The notes under the pieces were generated by a model. The model searched no databases. It was not told the DNA's origin and was given only the letters and a program-made list of their open reading frames with translations. From Clostridium sp. C2-6-12 (GTDB lineage: Bacteria > Bacillota > Clostridia > Clostridiales > Clostridiaceae): 64,000 nt of DNA. Position numbers and translations under genes: made by a program. Below are positions 7,741 to 17,291 of this stretch, in pieces; position 1 is the first letter of the stretch; every line of letters begins with the position of its first letter. The stretch covers positions 1 through 64,000 of the forward strand of contig NZ_JAABNP010000021.1 in NCBI RefSeq assembly GCF_009928485.1, read 5' to 3'.

Positions 7741-8562
7741 GTGTTTGAACCATTTTATAGAGAAGAAAAAGTTTTAAGCAAAAAGCCTTTCTTAGATGCA
7801 GATGCAGAGGTACAATTTAATTTGTTTTATTGCATCATAGAAGGAAAAGAAGTGACAGCTTTAAAGACAAGAGATAATAATGCAATTGCACTGCAAAATG
7901 CTGGATATCCAATGTGGTTATGGATTAATGAGCTACTGCCAAAATCAACAATTGATAATATAGTTAATTGTTTATGTGAGCAATTAAAGGATTCAAAAAT
8001 ACAAGGAATTTCAGGAAAGCCTGAATTTGCAAAAGCATTTGCAAAGGAATATTGTAAAATTACAGGAGCGTTAAATAAAGTATCTCTTTCAATGGAATCT
8101 TATGAATGTAAAAAAGTCGTTAAACCCAAAAAAGTATTTGGGAAATTAATTAAAGCTGATTTAAATCACTTAGATATAATAGCAGAGTTTTGGGTGGGGT
8201 TTGCATTTGATTGTTTTGGAATAAGTATTGTAAAAGAAAAGCAGATTCCAGGCGTAAAGTCTATGATAGAGTCAGGAAATTTATATTTGTGGGAAGTAGA
8301 AGAAAAAATCTGTGGAATGGTAAATATAGCTCATAGATCAGATAAGTATGCTCGTATTAATAATGTATATATTTCTCTAGAAGAAAGAAAAAAAGGCTAT
8401 GGAAGTGCGATGGTTTCCAGAGTATGTTCAATGCTAATTAAGGAAGGATTAATTCCTATGCTATATGCCGATATAACAAATGATGATTCTAACAAAGTTT
8501 ATAAAACAATTGGATTTGTGAAAAAAGGTAGAATAGATAATATTATTTTTAATTATAAGTAA
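7741..8562 (+). CDS. GNAT-family N-acetyltransferase, two-domain
   Basis: 273 aa from GTG, with AAAGGAG 9 nt upstream. The C-terminal half (about 135-273) is a GNAT fold. It contains INNVYISLEERKKGYGSAM, whose KGYGSA segment is the acetyl-CoA pyrophosphate loop, and ends with the usual YKTIGFVKKG strand. The N-terminal half is the degenerate partner domain seen in tandem GNATs. The acceptor substrate cannot be read from the sequence. Monocistronic, with a terminator 14 bp downstream. Confidence 0.8.
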   Translation: MFEPFYREEKVLSKKPFLDADAEVQFNLFYCIIEGKEVTALKTRDNNAIALQNAGYPMWLWINELLPKSTIDNIVNCLCEQLKDSKIQGISGKPEFAKAFAKEYCKITGALNKVSLSMESYECKKVVKPKKVFGKLIKADLNHLDIIAEFWVGFAFDCFGISIVKEKQIPGVKSMIESGNLYLWEVEEKICGMVNIAHRSDKYARINNVYISLEERKKGYGSAMVSRVCSMLIKEGLIPMLYADITNDDSNKVYKTIGFVKKGRIDNIIFNYK

Positions 8563-8576
8563 TAACAATAATATAG

Positions 8577-8617
8577 CAGGTAGTTTAAAGTTTTTGAAGA
8601 ATTTAACTACCTGTTTA
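8577..8617. terminator. Terminator between convergent GNAT and clpP genes
   Basis: CAGGTAGTT (8577-8585) pairs with AACTACCTG (8605-8613), followed by TTT. On the minus strand it may also serve the clpP operon, which ends at 8639. Confidence 0.65.
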
Positions 8618-8638
8618 ATGCATATATGAGAATCTCTG

Positions 8639-9214
8639 TTATTTCATTACTTCATCAATTAAACCATATTCTTTAGCTTCTTCAGCAGACATAAAATTAT
8701 CTCTATCAGTATCAAGTTCGATTTTATCAATTGGTTTTCCAGTGTTTTCAGAAAGAATTTTATTTAAATTTCTTTTGCTTTTTAAAATATGATCCACTGC
8801 AATTTTTATATCAGTAGCCTGACCTTTAGCTCCACCAGAAGGCTGATGAATCATAATTTCTGCATTTGGAAGAGCAAAACGTTTGCCTTTAGCACCACCT
8901 GCAAGTAAAAATGATCCCATACTTGCTGCCATGCCAACGCAAATTGTTGATACATCACATTTAATATAATTCATAGTATCATATATAGCAAAACCTGCTG
9001 TTACAGAACCACCAGGGCTGTTAATATATAAATGGATATCTTTATTTGGGTCTTCTGCCTCTAAAAAGATAAGTTGGGCTACTATAATATTAGCAATTGT
9101 ATCAGTAACCTCTTCACCAAGAATAATAATTCTATCTTTCAAAAGCTTTGAGTAAATATCATAGCTTCTTTCACCTCTGCTTGTTTGTTCTATTACATAT
9201 GGAACTAAACTCAT
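8639..9214 (-). CDS. clpP: ATP-dependent Clp protease proteolytic subunit
   Basis: 191 aa, full family length. The catalytic triad is Ser98 (GMAASMG), His123 (IMIHQP) and Asp172 (DTDRD). It forms the tetradecameric protease barrel fed by ClpX/ClpC in the cytoplasm. Its ATG overlaps the TGA of the upstream AraC-type gene by 4 bp (ATGA), with GAGGTG inside that gene as ribosome binding site, so the two are translationally coupled. No clpX or tig is beside it. The main housekeeping clpP of clostridia normally sits with those genes, so this is probably a second, regulated copy. Confidence 0.92.
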   Translation of the reverse strand: MSLVPYVIEQTSRGERSYDIYSKLLKDRIIILGEEVTDTIANIIVAQLIFLEAEDPNKDIHLYINSPGGSVTAGFAIYDTMNYIKCDVSTICVGMAASMGSFLLAGGAKGKRFALPNAEIMIHQPSGGAKGQATDIKIAVDHILKSKRNLNKILSENTGKPIDKIELDTDRDNFMSAEEAKEYGLIDEVMK

Positions 9215-9639
9215 GCAGCCTTCACCTCACAATTCATAGTTAATTTAGTATAAGAAGAAATATTTTTAACAGCTTGTGTTTCAAATCGTAATTGAATAGG
9301 AATAAATTCTTGTTTTTTTCTATATGCCTGAGGGGATTCCTCATATAATCTTTTAAATGCTAAAGTAAAGGATTGTTGAGTTTCGTAGCCTGCAGTTAGA
9401 GATATATCAATAATTGAAATATCAGTATAAATAAGTTGATAGGCAGCTTCTGTAAGTCGTCTCTTTTGAATATATTGATGTATTGTGCAGCCAACAATAT
9501 TTGAAAACATTCTGTGTAAATGGTATTTTGAATAATTGGCCATGTCTGCTATTTTATCTAAATCTAAATTTTCTTCAGCGGTAAGATGTTCTTCTATAAA
9601 ATCAATTACTTTTGAAATTATAGCTATATTATTTTTCAT
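9211..9639 (-). CDS. AraC-family regulator, short MarA/SoxS-like form
   Basis: 142 aa. Residues 8-110 are a two-helix-turn-helix AraC/XylS DNA-binding domain at the N-terminus ([28 protein letters not shown] is split here only for description: helix one near 38-48, helix two near 84-100). Only about 30 residues follow, so the effector domain common in this subgroup (GyrI-like) is missing or elsewhere. The start is supported by GGGAG 9 nt upstream. It is the first gene of a two-gene unit with clpP and may control its own promoter and the divergent HD gene (296 bp away). Confidence 0.83.
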   Translation of the reverse strand: MKNNIAIISKVIDFIEEHLTAEENLDLDKIADMANYSKYHLHRMFSNIVGCTIHQYIQKRRLTEAAYQLIYTDISIIDISLTAGYETQQSFTLAFKRLYEESPQAYRKKQEFIPIQLRFETQAVKNISSYTKLTMNCEVKAA

Positions 9640-9934
9640 ATAAACAACTCCCTTCTTATATAGTATAACTAATATTTAATTTGTTTTTTTAATATAAATT
9701 GCTATTTTAGATGAATCTAATGGACATTATTGTGAATTAATATAGTTTATATACTATTATATACATATTTTCAATAGATTTATTTTTATTTAAAATTTAG
9801 CATGATGATAGAATAGTTGCAAGTTATGCTATAATTGATATATTGATTTTAATAAAGCAGTTTCAGTTAAAAGATAGATACTTTATTATAGCTTATATGA
9901 ATACTTATTTTGAGAGTGTAAGAGGAGTGTTAAA

Positions 9935-10402
9935 ATGGATAGATTAGAGAAGATTCGTGAGATGATCAATGATATACTAATAAAGAATTCCAAGATAGAT
10001 GAAAGATATTCTGGATTCGTCCATTTGTATGGTGTATCGTCCTTTTCAGGTATGCTTGCACTAAAACGAGGATTAAGTGCAGAATTGTGTGCCGTAGCTG
10101 GAATGCTTCATGATATAGCTTCATATAAAACAGGAAATAGCTTTGAACATGCTAAGCTTGGTTCAATAGAAGCACGAAAAATATTAAATGAAACAAAGTG
10201 CTTTAGTGAAGAAGAAATTAATATTATTTGTACTGCAATATATAATCATAGTGATAAAGATAAAATAGATGGTATTTATGATGAGGTATTAAAGGATGCA
10301 GATGTATTACAACATTATTTATATAATACTAACTTAAAGGTATTTGAAAAGGATAAAAATAGATTAAATATTTTACTTAAAGAAATTGGGATTGAACAAT
10401 AG
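9935..10402 (+). CDS. HD-domain phosphohydrolase
   Basis: 155 aa. The metal-binding HD pattern is complete: His30, His59-Asp60 (GMLHDI), His105 (YNHSDKD) and Asp121/123 (KDADVL). Such stand-alone HD proteins hydrolyse phosphate esters of nucleotides or related compounds; the substrate here is unknown. The start has only a moderate ribosome binding site (AGAGGAG). The next gene begins 27 bp downstream, so an operon with the FliB-like gene is likely. Confidence 0.85.
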   Translation: MDRLEKIREMINDILIKNSKIDERYSGFVHLYGVSSFSGMLALKRGLSAELCAVAGMLHDIASYKTGNSFEHAKLGSIEARKILNETKCFSEEEINIICTAIYNHSDKDKIDGIYDEVLKDADVLQHYLYNTNLKVFEKDKNRLNILLKEIGIEQ

Positions 10403-10428
10403 GTATAAAAGATAGATTGGAGTTAGTT

Positions 10429-11613
10429 ATGGAAGTAAATGTTTTTCAGCCTAAATATATGACTGAATTTAAATGTATATGCTCAAGTTGTACAGATAGT
10501 TGCTGCACTGGTTGGGATATAAATATAGATGAAGATACTTATAAGAAATATATTAATAGCAATGGAAATTTTAAAGACTTATTAGAAGGCAAATTTATTG
10601 AAAATAGAAATGAACATGATTGTTTTAATAATGGGTTTATGATTTTAAAAGAAGAAAGTATATGTCCATTTTTAAATGAAGATATGCTTTGTGATATACA
10701 TGGGGGTTTTGGGAAAGAAAATCTGTGTATAACCTGCAAGAGCTATCCAAGAGTATATAATATTGTTGATGAGGTATATGAAAAAAGTGGTTTACCTTCT
10801 TGTATTGAAGTATGTACAATGGCATTTTTAAATAAAGACAAGATGGAATTTGTTGAGGGATCTGAAGATATATTGGAAAAGGAAATTGAAATAAGACGGA
10901 TTATAGATACGGAAGCCTTTGAAGGAACAGAAAGCCTTATTCAATATTTCTGGGATATAAGAATTATTTCTATAAATATTATGCAAAATAGAAATTTTTC
11001 TATAGAGGAAAGGCTTAATATCTTAAAGGCTTTTTATGAACAAATCAAAGAGCTGCATGAATTAGAAGAATTTGAGGAAATAGAAGAGCTGTTAGAGGAT
11101 TTTAATAATGAAACAGTAGATTACGAAGCGCTAAAAGGTAATAAATTTATTGAAAGTTATGGGTTTTATAAAAGTCTTGTTGAAGATGAGCTTGTAGATA
11201 ATATAAGAAGTGTAAAACTGAAGGAATGTATTAAGGATTACAAAGCTGGAATTATAAAAATGAACAATAATAGTGAGATAAATTCAAATGATGCTATAAG
11301 TTTAGTGGATGTTTGTGATTCTTTGGGAAAAATACATGATTATGCTAAGGAATTAAAAGAGTATTCGTATATTTTTGAAAATTATTTAGTAAATCAAATT
11401 TTTAAAGATTTAGTTCCATTTAATAATGGTGAAAATTTAGCAGATAGTTTAAAGATATTAATTAATAGTTATAGAATAATAAAAGCATATGTTATTGGAA
11501 TTGCTTTGAATTCTGAAGAAGAAATAACAGGTGAGAAAATTATTAGAGTTATTCAAGCATTGAGTAAGGAAATAGAACATAATAAGATATTTAAATATCT
11601 ACTAGAGATGTAA
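10429..11613 (+). CDS. fliB: FliB-like flagellin lysine-N-methylase family protein
   Basis: 394 aa from ATG 10429 (GGAG 6 nt upstream; an in-frame TTG lies 12 bp earlier). The N-terminus has the family's cysteine signature: Cys16, Cys18, Cys21, Cys25-Cys26 and Gly-Trp at 28-29, with further Cys pairs near residues 79-107 (CPFL, CDIHGG, LCITCKSYPR). These probably bind an Fe-S cluster or zinc. FliB proteins methylate surface lysines of flagellin in enterobacteria. Clostridial homologues are widespread, and the flagellin role is assumed, not shown. No flagellar genes are in the window. Confidence 0.75.
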   Translation: MEVNVFQPKYMTEFKCICSSCTDSCCTGWDINIDEDTYKKYINSNGNFKDLLEGKFIENRNEHDCFNNGFMILKEESICPFLNEDMLCDIHGGFGKENLCITCKSYPRVYNIVDEVYEKSGLPSCIEVCTMAFLNKDKMEFVEGSEDILEKEIEIRRIIDTEAFEGTESLIQYFWDIRIISINIMQNRNFSIEERLNILKAFYEQIKELHELEEFEEIEELLEDFNNETVDYEALKGNKFIESYGFYKSLVEDELVDNIRSVKLKECIKDYKAGIIKMNNNSEINSNDAISLVDVCDSLGKIHDYAKELKEYSYIFENYLVNQIFKDLVPFNNGENLADSLKILINSYRIIKAYVIGIALNSEEEITGEKIIRVIQALSKEIEHNKIFKYLLEM

Positions 11614-11619
11614 ATTAAT

Positions 11620-11666
11620 AAACAGTAAATATAAGCTCGTATTTTAAAGCTTTATATTTACTGTTT
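11620..11666. terminator. Bidirectional terminator between convergent genes
   Basis: AAACAGTAAATATAA pairs with TTATATTTACTGTTT, with A- and T-tracts on both sides. It separates the plus-strand FliB-like gene from the minus-strand GNAT gene. Confidence 0.75.
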
Positions 11667-11671
11667 TAGCT

Positions 11672-12199
11672 TTAGAGTGATTTTTCATATAGCTTAAACC
11701 AATCCAGACCATGACAGCTAAGTCCTAAGTCAACTGTATCAACATAATTAAAACCACATTTTTCATATAATTTTATTGCAGGAAGATTATTTTCATATAC
11801 ATCTAATCTAATTGACTTAATGTTAGATTTTATTCCATGTTCAATAGAAAAGTCAATTAAAGCTTTGCCAACTCCAGATTTTAAGAAAGCTGGATGAACT
11901 GCAAAGGTATGTATAACATAAACCTCTGAATAATCATAATCAAATTCCCAGTTTACATTATTATATGCAGGTTCTGGATGATGATTTAATATAATTGAAC
12001 CAACAATTTGTCCATCTATTTTTGCAACATAAAGATTACAATTTGCAATACCATCAACTGCATTTTGGCGAATAGGATAGATTCCCTTAATCCATCCTGG
12101 ATAATTTATTCCTTTTGCTAAATGATCATTTAAGTCATTATAAAGCTGCTCCAATTCATCAATATCATTTACTGTTCCTAGTTCAATAATAAGTTTCAT
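11672..12199 (-). CDS. GNAT-family N-acetyltransferase
   Basis: 175 aa. A single GNAT domain with the acetyl-CoA binding segment VHPAFLKSGVGKALIDFS (motif A) and the closing NLPAIKLYEKCGFNYVDTVDLG. The ribosome binding site AAAGGAT precedes the ATG. A monocistronic minus-strand gene; its substrate is unknown. Confidence 0.85.
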   Translation of the reverse strand: MKLIIELGTVNDIDELEQLYNDLNDHLAKGINYPGWIKGIYPIRQNAVDGIANCNLYVAKIDGQIVGSIILNHHPEPAYNNVNWEFDYDYSEVYVIHTFAVHPAFLKSGVGKALIDFSIEHGIKSNIKSIRLDVYENNLPAIKLYEKCGFNYVDTVDLGLSCHGLDWFKLYEKSL

Positions 12200-12370
12200 A
12201 ATGTGTATCCTTTCAATATAGTATCTAATATTATTAATAATTTTATGTTGAATTAATATAAATCATTTATTATACATAATATAGCATAAATGTATTTATT
12301 GACAAGCTTCATAGTAAAATTAATTATTATTTATTTGTAATTATGTGAGATATGCATAATTATATTAATT

Positions 12371-12387
12371 CTAAGTTGTTAACTTAG
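12371..12387. promoter_or_regulatory. Dyad upstream of the PrsA-like gene
   Basis: CTAAGTT and AACTTAG form a perfect 7-bp dyad around GTT, about 90 bp before the start at 12476. It could be an operator; no other copy was noticed in the window. Confidence 0.25.
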
Positions 12388-12475
12388 ACAATTTTATTAC
12401 ATTAGAAATTCAAAATCATTAATAAGTGTGCTAAAATAAGGAAGAATGTAATAATAGATGGGGAAGTGGAAGTAA

Positions 12476-13627
12476 ATGAAAAAATTAAAATTAACAAGAT
12501 TAATAGCTAGCTTAATGATAATAGGCTCAGTATTTGCAATTAATCCAATAGCTGCCAACGCAGAATGGAAAAGTGATAGCAATGGCTGGTGGTATAATGA
12601 GGAAGGATCATGGGTAACAGGATGGAAAAATCTAGATGGGAAATGGTATTATTTTAATTCTAATGGATATATGGCTCATGATGCTGAAATAGATGGGTAT
12701 AAATTAGGTTCTGATGGAGCATGGATTCAAAATGCAATCCTTGCAACTGTCGGAAATGAAAATATAATGGAAGATGACTTAAATAAAGCTATGAAAAATT
12801 ATGATGCTAAGTTAAAACAACAATATGGAGCTGATTATGCAAATAACAGTAATCTTAAGGCGGCAATAAAGAACTTAAAGAAACAGGAATTAGATAAATT
12901 AATAGCTGAAAAAATACTTTTAAAGAAAGCAGTAGAATTAAATCTTAAGCCTACAGATATTGATATAAGTAAAAAAGTTGAAGAAGAGGCAAATAAGTTT
13001 AAAACTAAATATTCTGGTTTAGGTCAATATGAAAATATTTTAAAGCAAAATGGAATTAACGAAACTGAATTTAAAGAAGTGATAAAAAATTCAGTTATTG
13101 TAAAAGCAGTAGAAGAAGATATATTAAAAAATGTGACTATTACAGATGAGGAAGCTAAATCATACTATGATAAGAATAAGGAAAATATATTTACAAAAGG
13201 TGCAGGTGCAAATGTAGCTCATATATTAGTAACAGATGAACAAAAAGCTAAAGAGTTAAAGGCTAAATTGGATGCAGGAGCTGATTTTGGAACATTAGCT
13301 AAGGAAAATTCAATAGATAATGGAAGCAAGAATAATGGCGGAAGTTTAGGGTTTGTACAATATAATACAGAAGAATTAGTACGTGAATTTGTAGATGGAT
13401 TTAAGAACTTAAAAGAAGGACAAGTTTCAGAACCTGTAAAGAGCCAATTTGGATATCATTTAATAAAGGTAACTGGAATAAAAAGTGGTGAAGTAATTCC
13501 TTTTGATGAAGCAAAAGAGCAGCTTAAGAACTTTTTATTAGAGCAAAAAAAAGATGCTGTATATGACTCAAAAATAAAAGAGTGGAAAACTGCATTAGGT
13601 GTTAAAACTTATGAAGATAAATTATAA
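12476..13627 (+). CDS. prsA: PrsA-like peptidyl-prolyl isomerase with cell-wall-binding repeats
   Basis: 383 aa. It has a signal peptide (1-29, cleavage near ANA-E30), then cell-wall/choline-binding-type repeats at 30-84 (GWWYNEEGSWVTGWK, GKWYYFNSNGYM), a SurA-N-like helical region (95-235) and a parvulin PPIC domain (about 244-335, VAHILV to GYHLIKV). It would assist folding of secreted proteins outside the membrane. Classical PrsA is a lipoprotein; this one has no lipobox cysteine and seems to be held by wall repeats. A monocistronic gene with its own terminator. Confidence 0.87.
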   Translation: MKKLKLTRLIASLMIIGSVFAINPIAANAEWKSDSNGWWYNEEGSWVTGWKNLDGKWYYFNSNGYMAHDAEIDGYKLGSDGAWIQNAILATVGNENIMEDDLNKAMKNYDAKLKQQYGADYANNSNLKAAIKNLKKQELDKLIAEKILLKKAVELNLKPTDIDISKKVEEEANKFKTKYSGLGQYENILKQNGINETEFKEVIKNSVIVKAVEEDILKNVTITDEEAKSYYDKNKENIFTKGAGANVAHILVTDEQKAKELKAKLDAGADFGTLAKENSIDNGSKNNGGSLGFVQYNTEELVREFVDGFKNLKEGQVSEPVKSQFGYHLIKVTGIKSGEVIPFDEAKEQLKNFLLEQKKDAVYDSKIKEWKTALGVKTYEDKL

Positions 13628-13646
13628 TTATATTTATATGTAAATT

Positions 13647-13691
13647 AAAGATGTTAAGAAAATATATGTTTGTTTTCTTAACATCTTTTAA
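13647..13691 (+). terminator. Rho-independent terminator
   Basis: AAAGATGTTAAGAAAA pairs with TTTTCTTAACATCTTT around a T-rich loop, ending the PrsA-like gene. Confidence 0.8.
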
Positions 13692-13776
13692 ATATGTTAT
13701 TAATAAAGACTTACTAAACTGAAAGTATCTGTTATATACTATTATATATAGAAACAAAATAAAAAGGGTGATTACA

Positions 13777-14508
13777 ATGGGAAAAGAAAATAGCGATCAA
13801 ATGAAAAAAGGAAAAGCGACTTTATATTTAATGAGACATGGACAAACTATAATGAATAAAGCTGGTAGAGTTCAAGGTTGGTGTGATGGTGTACTTACAG
13901 AGGAAGGAATAAGAGTTGCTGAAAATGTGGCACTTGGACTAAGTGATATTGAATTTAAGGGAGTTTACAGCAGTGATCTTGGAAGAGCAGTAAAGACTGC
14001 AAGAATAATAGTAAATGCAAATAAAATAAATAATAAGCTTATAGTAAATGAAGTTCCTGAACTTAGGGAAATGTATTTTGGGAAATACGAAGGTGAAATT
14101 GAAAAGTTAATGTTTAAAGATATTTTTGGATATTTGAATGTTAAATCTTTTGAGGAAGCTTTTAAAATTCCTGACTTTGGCAGAGCTTTTGCTGATGCAT
14201 GTGCATCCTTAGATGAAACAGGTGCTGCAGAAGGGTATGATAAACTAATCAACAGAATAATGAAGGGAGTTAGTAATATAGGTGAGGAGATTTTAGAAGC
14301 AGGTGGTGGAAATGCACTTGTGGTTGTACACGGTGGTATGTTAAGAAATCTGCTTAAAGAATTTGATGGAGGAGCAGATATTGAAAATATTGAGAATTCA
14401 AGTGTTTCTTTAGTAGAATATGAAAATGGGAGCTTTAAAGTATTATCTGTGAATGATATGAGCTATAAGGAAAAGGGAGAAAGAATACGTGGGGTCAGAC
14501 CCTTGTAA
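13777..14508 (+). CDS. Histidine phosphatase (phosphoglycerate mutase-like)
   Basis: 243 aa from ATG 13777 (AAGGGTG site; an in-frame GTG lies 9 bp earlier inside it). The phosphoacceptor motif is LMRHGQT, with Arg20-His21-Gly22. A second catalytic His lies in VVVHGGMLRNLL and the acid in PELREMYFGKYEG. The family includes cofactor-dependent phosphoglycerate mutases and broad phosphatases. The low match to the mutase insert favours a phosphatase. Substrate unknown. Confidence 0.85.
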   Translation: MGKENSDQMKKGKATLYLMRHGQTIMNKAGRVQGWCDGVLTEEGIRVAENVALGLSDIEFKGVYSSDLGRAVKTARIIVNANKINNKLIVNEVPELREMYFGKYEGEIEKLMFKDIFGYLNVKSFEEAFKIPDFGRAFADACASLDETGAAEGYDKLINRIMKGVSNIGEEILEAGGGNALVVVHGGMLRNLLKEFDGGADIENIENSSVSLVEYENGSFKVLSVNDMSYKEKGERIRGVRPL

Positions 14509-14536
14509 TAAATTACCAATGATGCAACTACAATTA

Positions 14537-14586
14537 AAAAAGGCTTCATAAGTTTTGATATTAAAACTTATGAAACTTTTTTTATT
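14537..14586 (+). terminator. Rho-independent terminator
   Basis: GGCTTCATAAGTTTT pairs with AAAACTTATGAAACT (G-C/A-T pairs with one mismatch), followed by a long T-tract. It ends the histidine phosphatase gene. Confidence 0.8.
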
Positions 14587-14811
14587 TGTATCATAAAAAT
14601 GCAGTTAGGTATTTGGTTGGAAAAATATTTTAGTAATCTGTAATGAAAAATAATTTAATCAGTAGATTTTTTAAGAAATTAAATATACTATTATAATGTC
14701 ATATGTTTAATTTATAATTTTTGAATTAAAATATTAATTTTATGTAAAACGTATACTAAATTCAAAATTTGGAGTGATGAATTAAAATAATTGAAGTATA
14801 GAGGTGATTAT

Positions 14812-17232
14812 GTGATAAAAACAAACCAAAGTAAAGAAAAAATAATTACATATAGTATTATGGATAAACAGAAGGAAGAAACACATTTTCATCAAGATGT
14901 TGAATTAATATATGTTCTAGAAGGAGAAATGGAGCTTAAGATTGAAGGAGATACGTTTGATTTAAAGCATGATGATATTGTAGTTGTAAATCCTAATAAA
15001 AAGCATAGCTATAAATGTTCAGAGAATATTTTAGTGTCTAGCTTTTATATTTCATTTCAAAGCTTAAGTAGTTTTCTTGAGAATAATCTAATATTATTTT
15101 GGTGCAATTCAACTATAGATAAAGATGATTCATTTGAAGAAATAAGAAAAGTAATAAAGTCAATTTTGAATCATTATTTAAATCGTAAAGGTAAAGATGA
15201 CTTTTATGAATATAGCTTGTTTTATCAGTTATTAAATTTATTGACCAATAATTTCTTGATTAATAATGCAGATGAACGATTTCATGATAAAGAAAATAAA
15301 TATGATGATAGAATCAACGAAATTACTAATTACATAAGGGGAAACTACAATAAACCAATAAGTCTTAATGATTTGGCTTCACAATTACATTTGTCTAATG
15401 CATATCTTTCTAGATATTTAAAAAAACATCTAGGAATGAATTTTATAGATTATTTAAATAATGTGAGACTCCATTATGCTGTGGAGGACTTAATATATAC
15501 CGAAGCTACTATTACTAGAGCTGCTTTAGATAATGGATTTGCCAATACAGCTGTATTTAATAAAATATTTAAAGCTACCTATAATATGACTCCTTCAGCA
15601 TATTTGAAAAAGATAAAGAACAATAAAGATTATGATGTTCAAGAGTATGAGGTGGATGAAAAAAAAATATTGGACAGATTGGATAGTCATTTTGAAGAAA
15701 GTAAATTTGAAAATCAAGTTGAACTTATAAAGGATAATAAATATATTATTGTTGATTCAAAAGCAAAGAAAGAATATAAAAAGAATTGGAATAAAGTTAT
15801 TAATGTAGGAGCTGCAAGTGATTTGCTTCAATCAGACATGCAGGAACACATATTAATAATGAAAAATGAATTGAAATTTGAATATGCTAGGTTTTGGAAT
15901 ATATTTGGACATGAAATGTATGTTGATGTATTAAATATAGAAGGAAAATATAATTTTGATAAAATAGACAGAGTTTTGGATTTTTTAGTAGATCATAAAA
16001 TAAAGCCATTTATTGAATTTGGTCAAAAGCCAAAAAGACTTGATAGAACAGTTAGAGAAGCAGCTGTTTTTCAAGAAGAACCATCTGTATTTACAAATAT
16101 TGATCAATGGAAAGGTGTAATGAAAGCTTTTTCTATGCATATAGTTAAAAGATATGGAATTGAAGAAACTCAAAATTGGTGTTTTGAAATATGGAGACCT
16201 GAAACTGAAAATACGAATATAGAATATCTTACTATTTTTAATGCAGGATACAGTGAATTGAAAAAATATATTCCTAATTGTAAGGTGGGAGGAGCTGGAT
16301 TTAGGGGAGATTATGGATTAAGACAGTTGATGAATGATATTATTAAGTGGAAAAATAAAAATATCCAGCCAGATTTTTTATCATTTTATCTTTTTCCATA
16401 TGTAGTTATTAAAGAAAAAGGAGACAAATATTCTAAGAGATCTACAGATAGAAATTTTATTGAGAATCAGATAAAGCTTATAAAAGAGACCTTAAAAGAG
16501 ATAAAATGGGATGTAAAAGAACTCTATATTACTGAATGGAACAATACAATATCTAATCGTAATTATACAAATGACAGCTGCTATAAAGGTGCATATATAA
16601 TGAAAAATATTATTGATAATATTAATGAAGTTGATATTTTGGGGTATTGGATTGGCTCAGATTTATTTTCTCAATTCTATGATTCTCATGTACTTTTAAA
16701 TGGTGGAGCTGGAGTTATTTCTAAAAATGGAATTAAAAAACCTGCCTGTTATGCAATGGAATTCATGAATAAAATGGGTGCATATATTATAGATAAAGGT
16801 GAGAATTATATTATAACTGCTAATAATCACAATGGATATTATATAGCGTGCCACAATTATAAACATTTTAATTACTATTATTATCTAAAACCAGAGGATG
16901 AAGTTTTACCTAAGGAACAAGGAAAGATGTTTAGTGATTCTGATAATTTGAAATTGAATTTTCAAATTAAAGATTTATTAAATGGTCAATATAGTATAAA
17001 AACCTACTCCATAAATAGAGAACATGGAAGTGTTTTAGATGAATGGATGAGAATGAATGAAATTGGGGATTTGGATAAAGATGAAATAGATTATTTAAAA
17101 AGAATTTCAACACCAAGGTTAACTATAAAACGGTGTGATGTTGATGAGAAAAATTTAAATCTAGAAGTTTTCTTAGAACCACATGAGTTTAATGTTATAC
17201 ATATATCATATAGTGGGGATAGACCTCTGTAA
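14812..17232 (+). CDS. AraC-type regulator fused to a GH39-like domain, copy 1
   Basis: 806 aa from GTG 14812, preceded by GAGGTG; the match to the start of copy 2 (IKTNQSKEKII versus LKTNYNKEKII) supports it. Domains: N-terminal cupin (about 10-85, THFHQDVELIYVLEGEMEL), AraC HTH pair (about 165-268) and a GH39 beta-xylosidase-like barrel plus C-terminal beta domain (about 325-800). GH39 enzymes use a Glu in WNEP as acid/base and a Glu in TE(W/F)N as nucleophile. Here the first reads WRPE and the second ITEWNNT (Glu575). A substrate-binding but poorly hydrolytic sensor is therefore likely, sensing xylosides or related sugars and controlling nearby glycoside genes. It lacks a signal peptide, as expected for a cytoplasmic regulator. 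Confidence 0.8.
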   Translation: MIKTNQSKEKIITYSIMDKQKEETHFHQDVELIYVLEGEMELKIEGDTFDLKHDDIVVVNPNKKHSYKCSENILVSSFYISFQSLSSFLENNLILFWCNSTIDKDDSFEEIRKVIKSILNHYLNRKGKDDFYEYSLFYQLLNLLTNNFLINNADERFHDKENKYDDRINEITNYIRGNYNKPISLNDLASQLHLSNAYLSRYLKKHLGMNFIDYLNNVRLHYAVEDLIYTEATITRAALDNGFANTAVFNKIFKATYNMTPSAYLKKIKNNKDYDVQEYEVDEKKILDRLDSHFEESKFENQVELIKDNKYIIVDSKAKKEYKKNWNKVINVGAASDLLQSDMQEHILIMKNELKFEYARFWNIFGHEMYVDVLNIEGKYNFDKIDRVLDFLVDHKIKPFIEFGQKPKRLDRTVREAAVFQEEPSVFTNIDQWKGVMKAFSMHIVKRYGIEETQNWCFEIWRPETENTNIEYLTIFNAGYSELKKYIPNCKVGGAGFRGDYGLRQLMNDIIKWKNKNIQPDFLSFYLFPYVVIKEKGDKYSKRSTDRNFIENQIKLIKETLKEIKWDVKELYITEWNNTISNRNYTNDSCYKGAYIMKNIIDNINEVDILGYWIGSDLFSQFYDSHVLLNGGAGVISKNGIKKPACYAMEFMNKMGAYIIDKGENYIITANNHNGYYIACHNYKHFNYYYYLKPEDEVLPKEQGKMFSDSDNLKLNFQIKDLLNGQYSIKTYSINREHGSVLDEWMRMNEIGDLDKDEIDYLKRISTPRLTIKRCDVDEKNLNLEVFLEPHEFNVIHISYSGDRPL

Positions 17233-17241
17233 TAAATTGCG

Positions 17242-17291
17242 AAAAACAAGCCAGTTATAGGTATATGATTCCTATAGCTGGCTTGTTTTAT
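17242..17291. terminator. Bidirectional terminator between AraC-GH39 copy 1 and marR
   Basis: AAAACAAGCCAG pairs with CTGGCTTGTTTT, extended inward by ATAGG and CCTAT. It overlaps the last codons of the convergent MarR gene. Confidence 0.8.
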
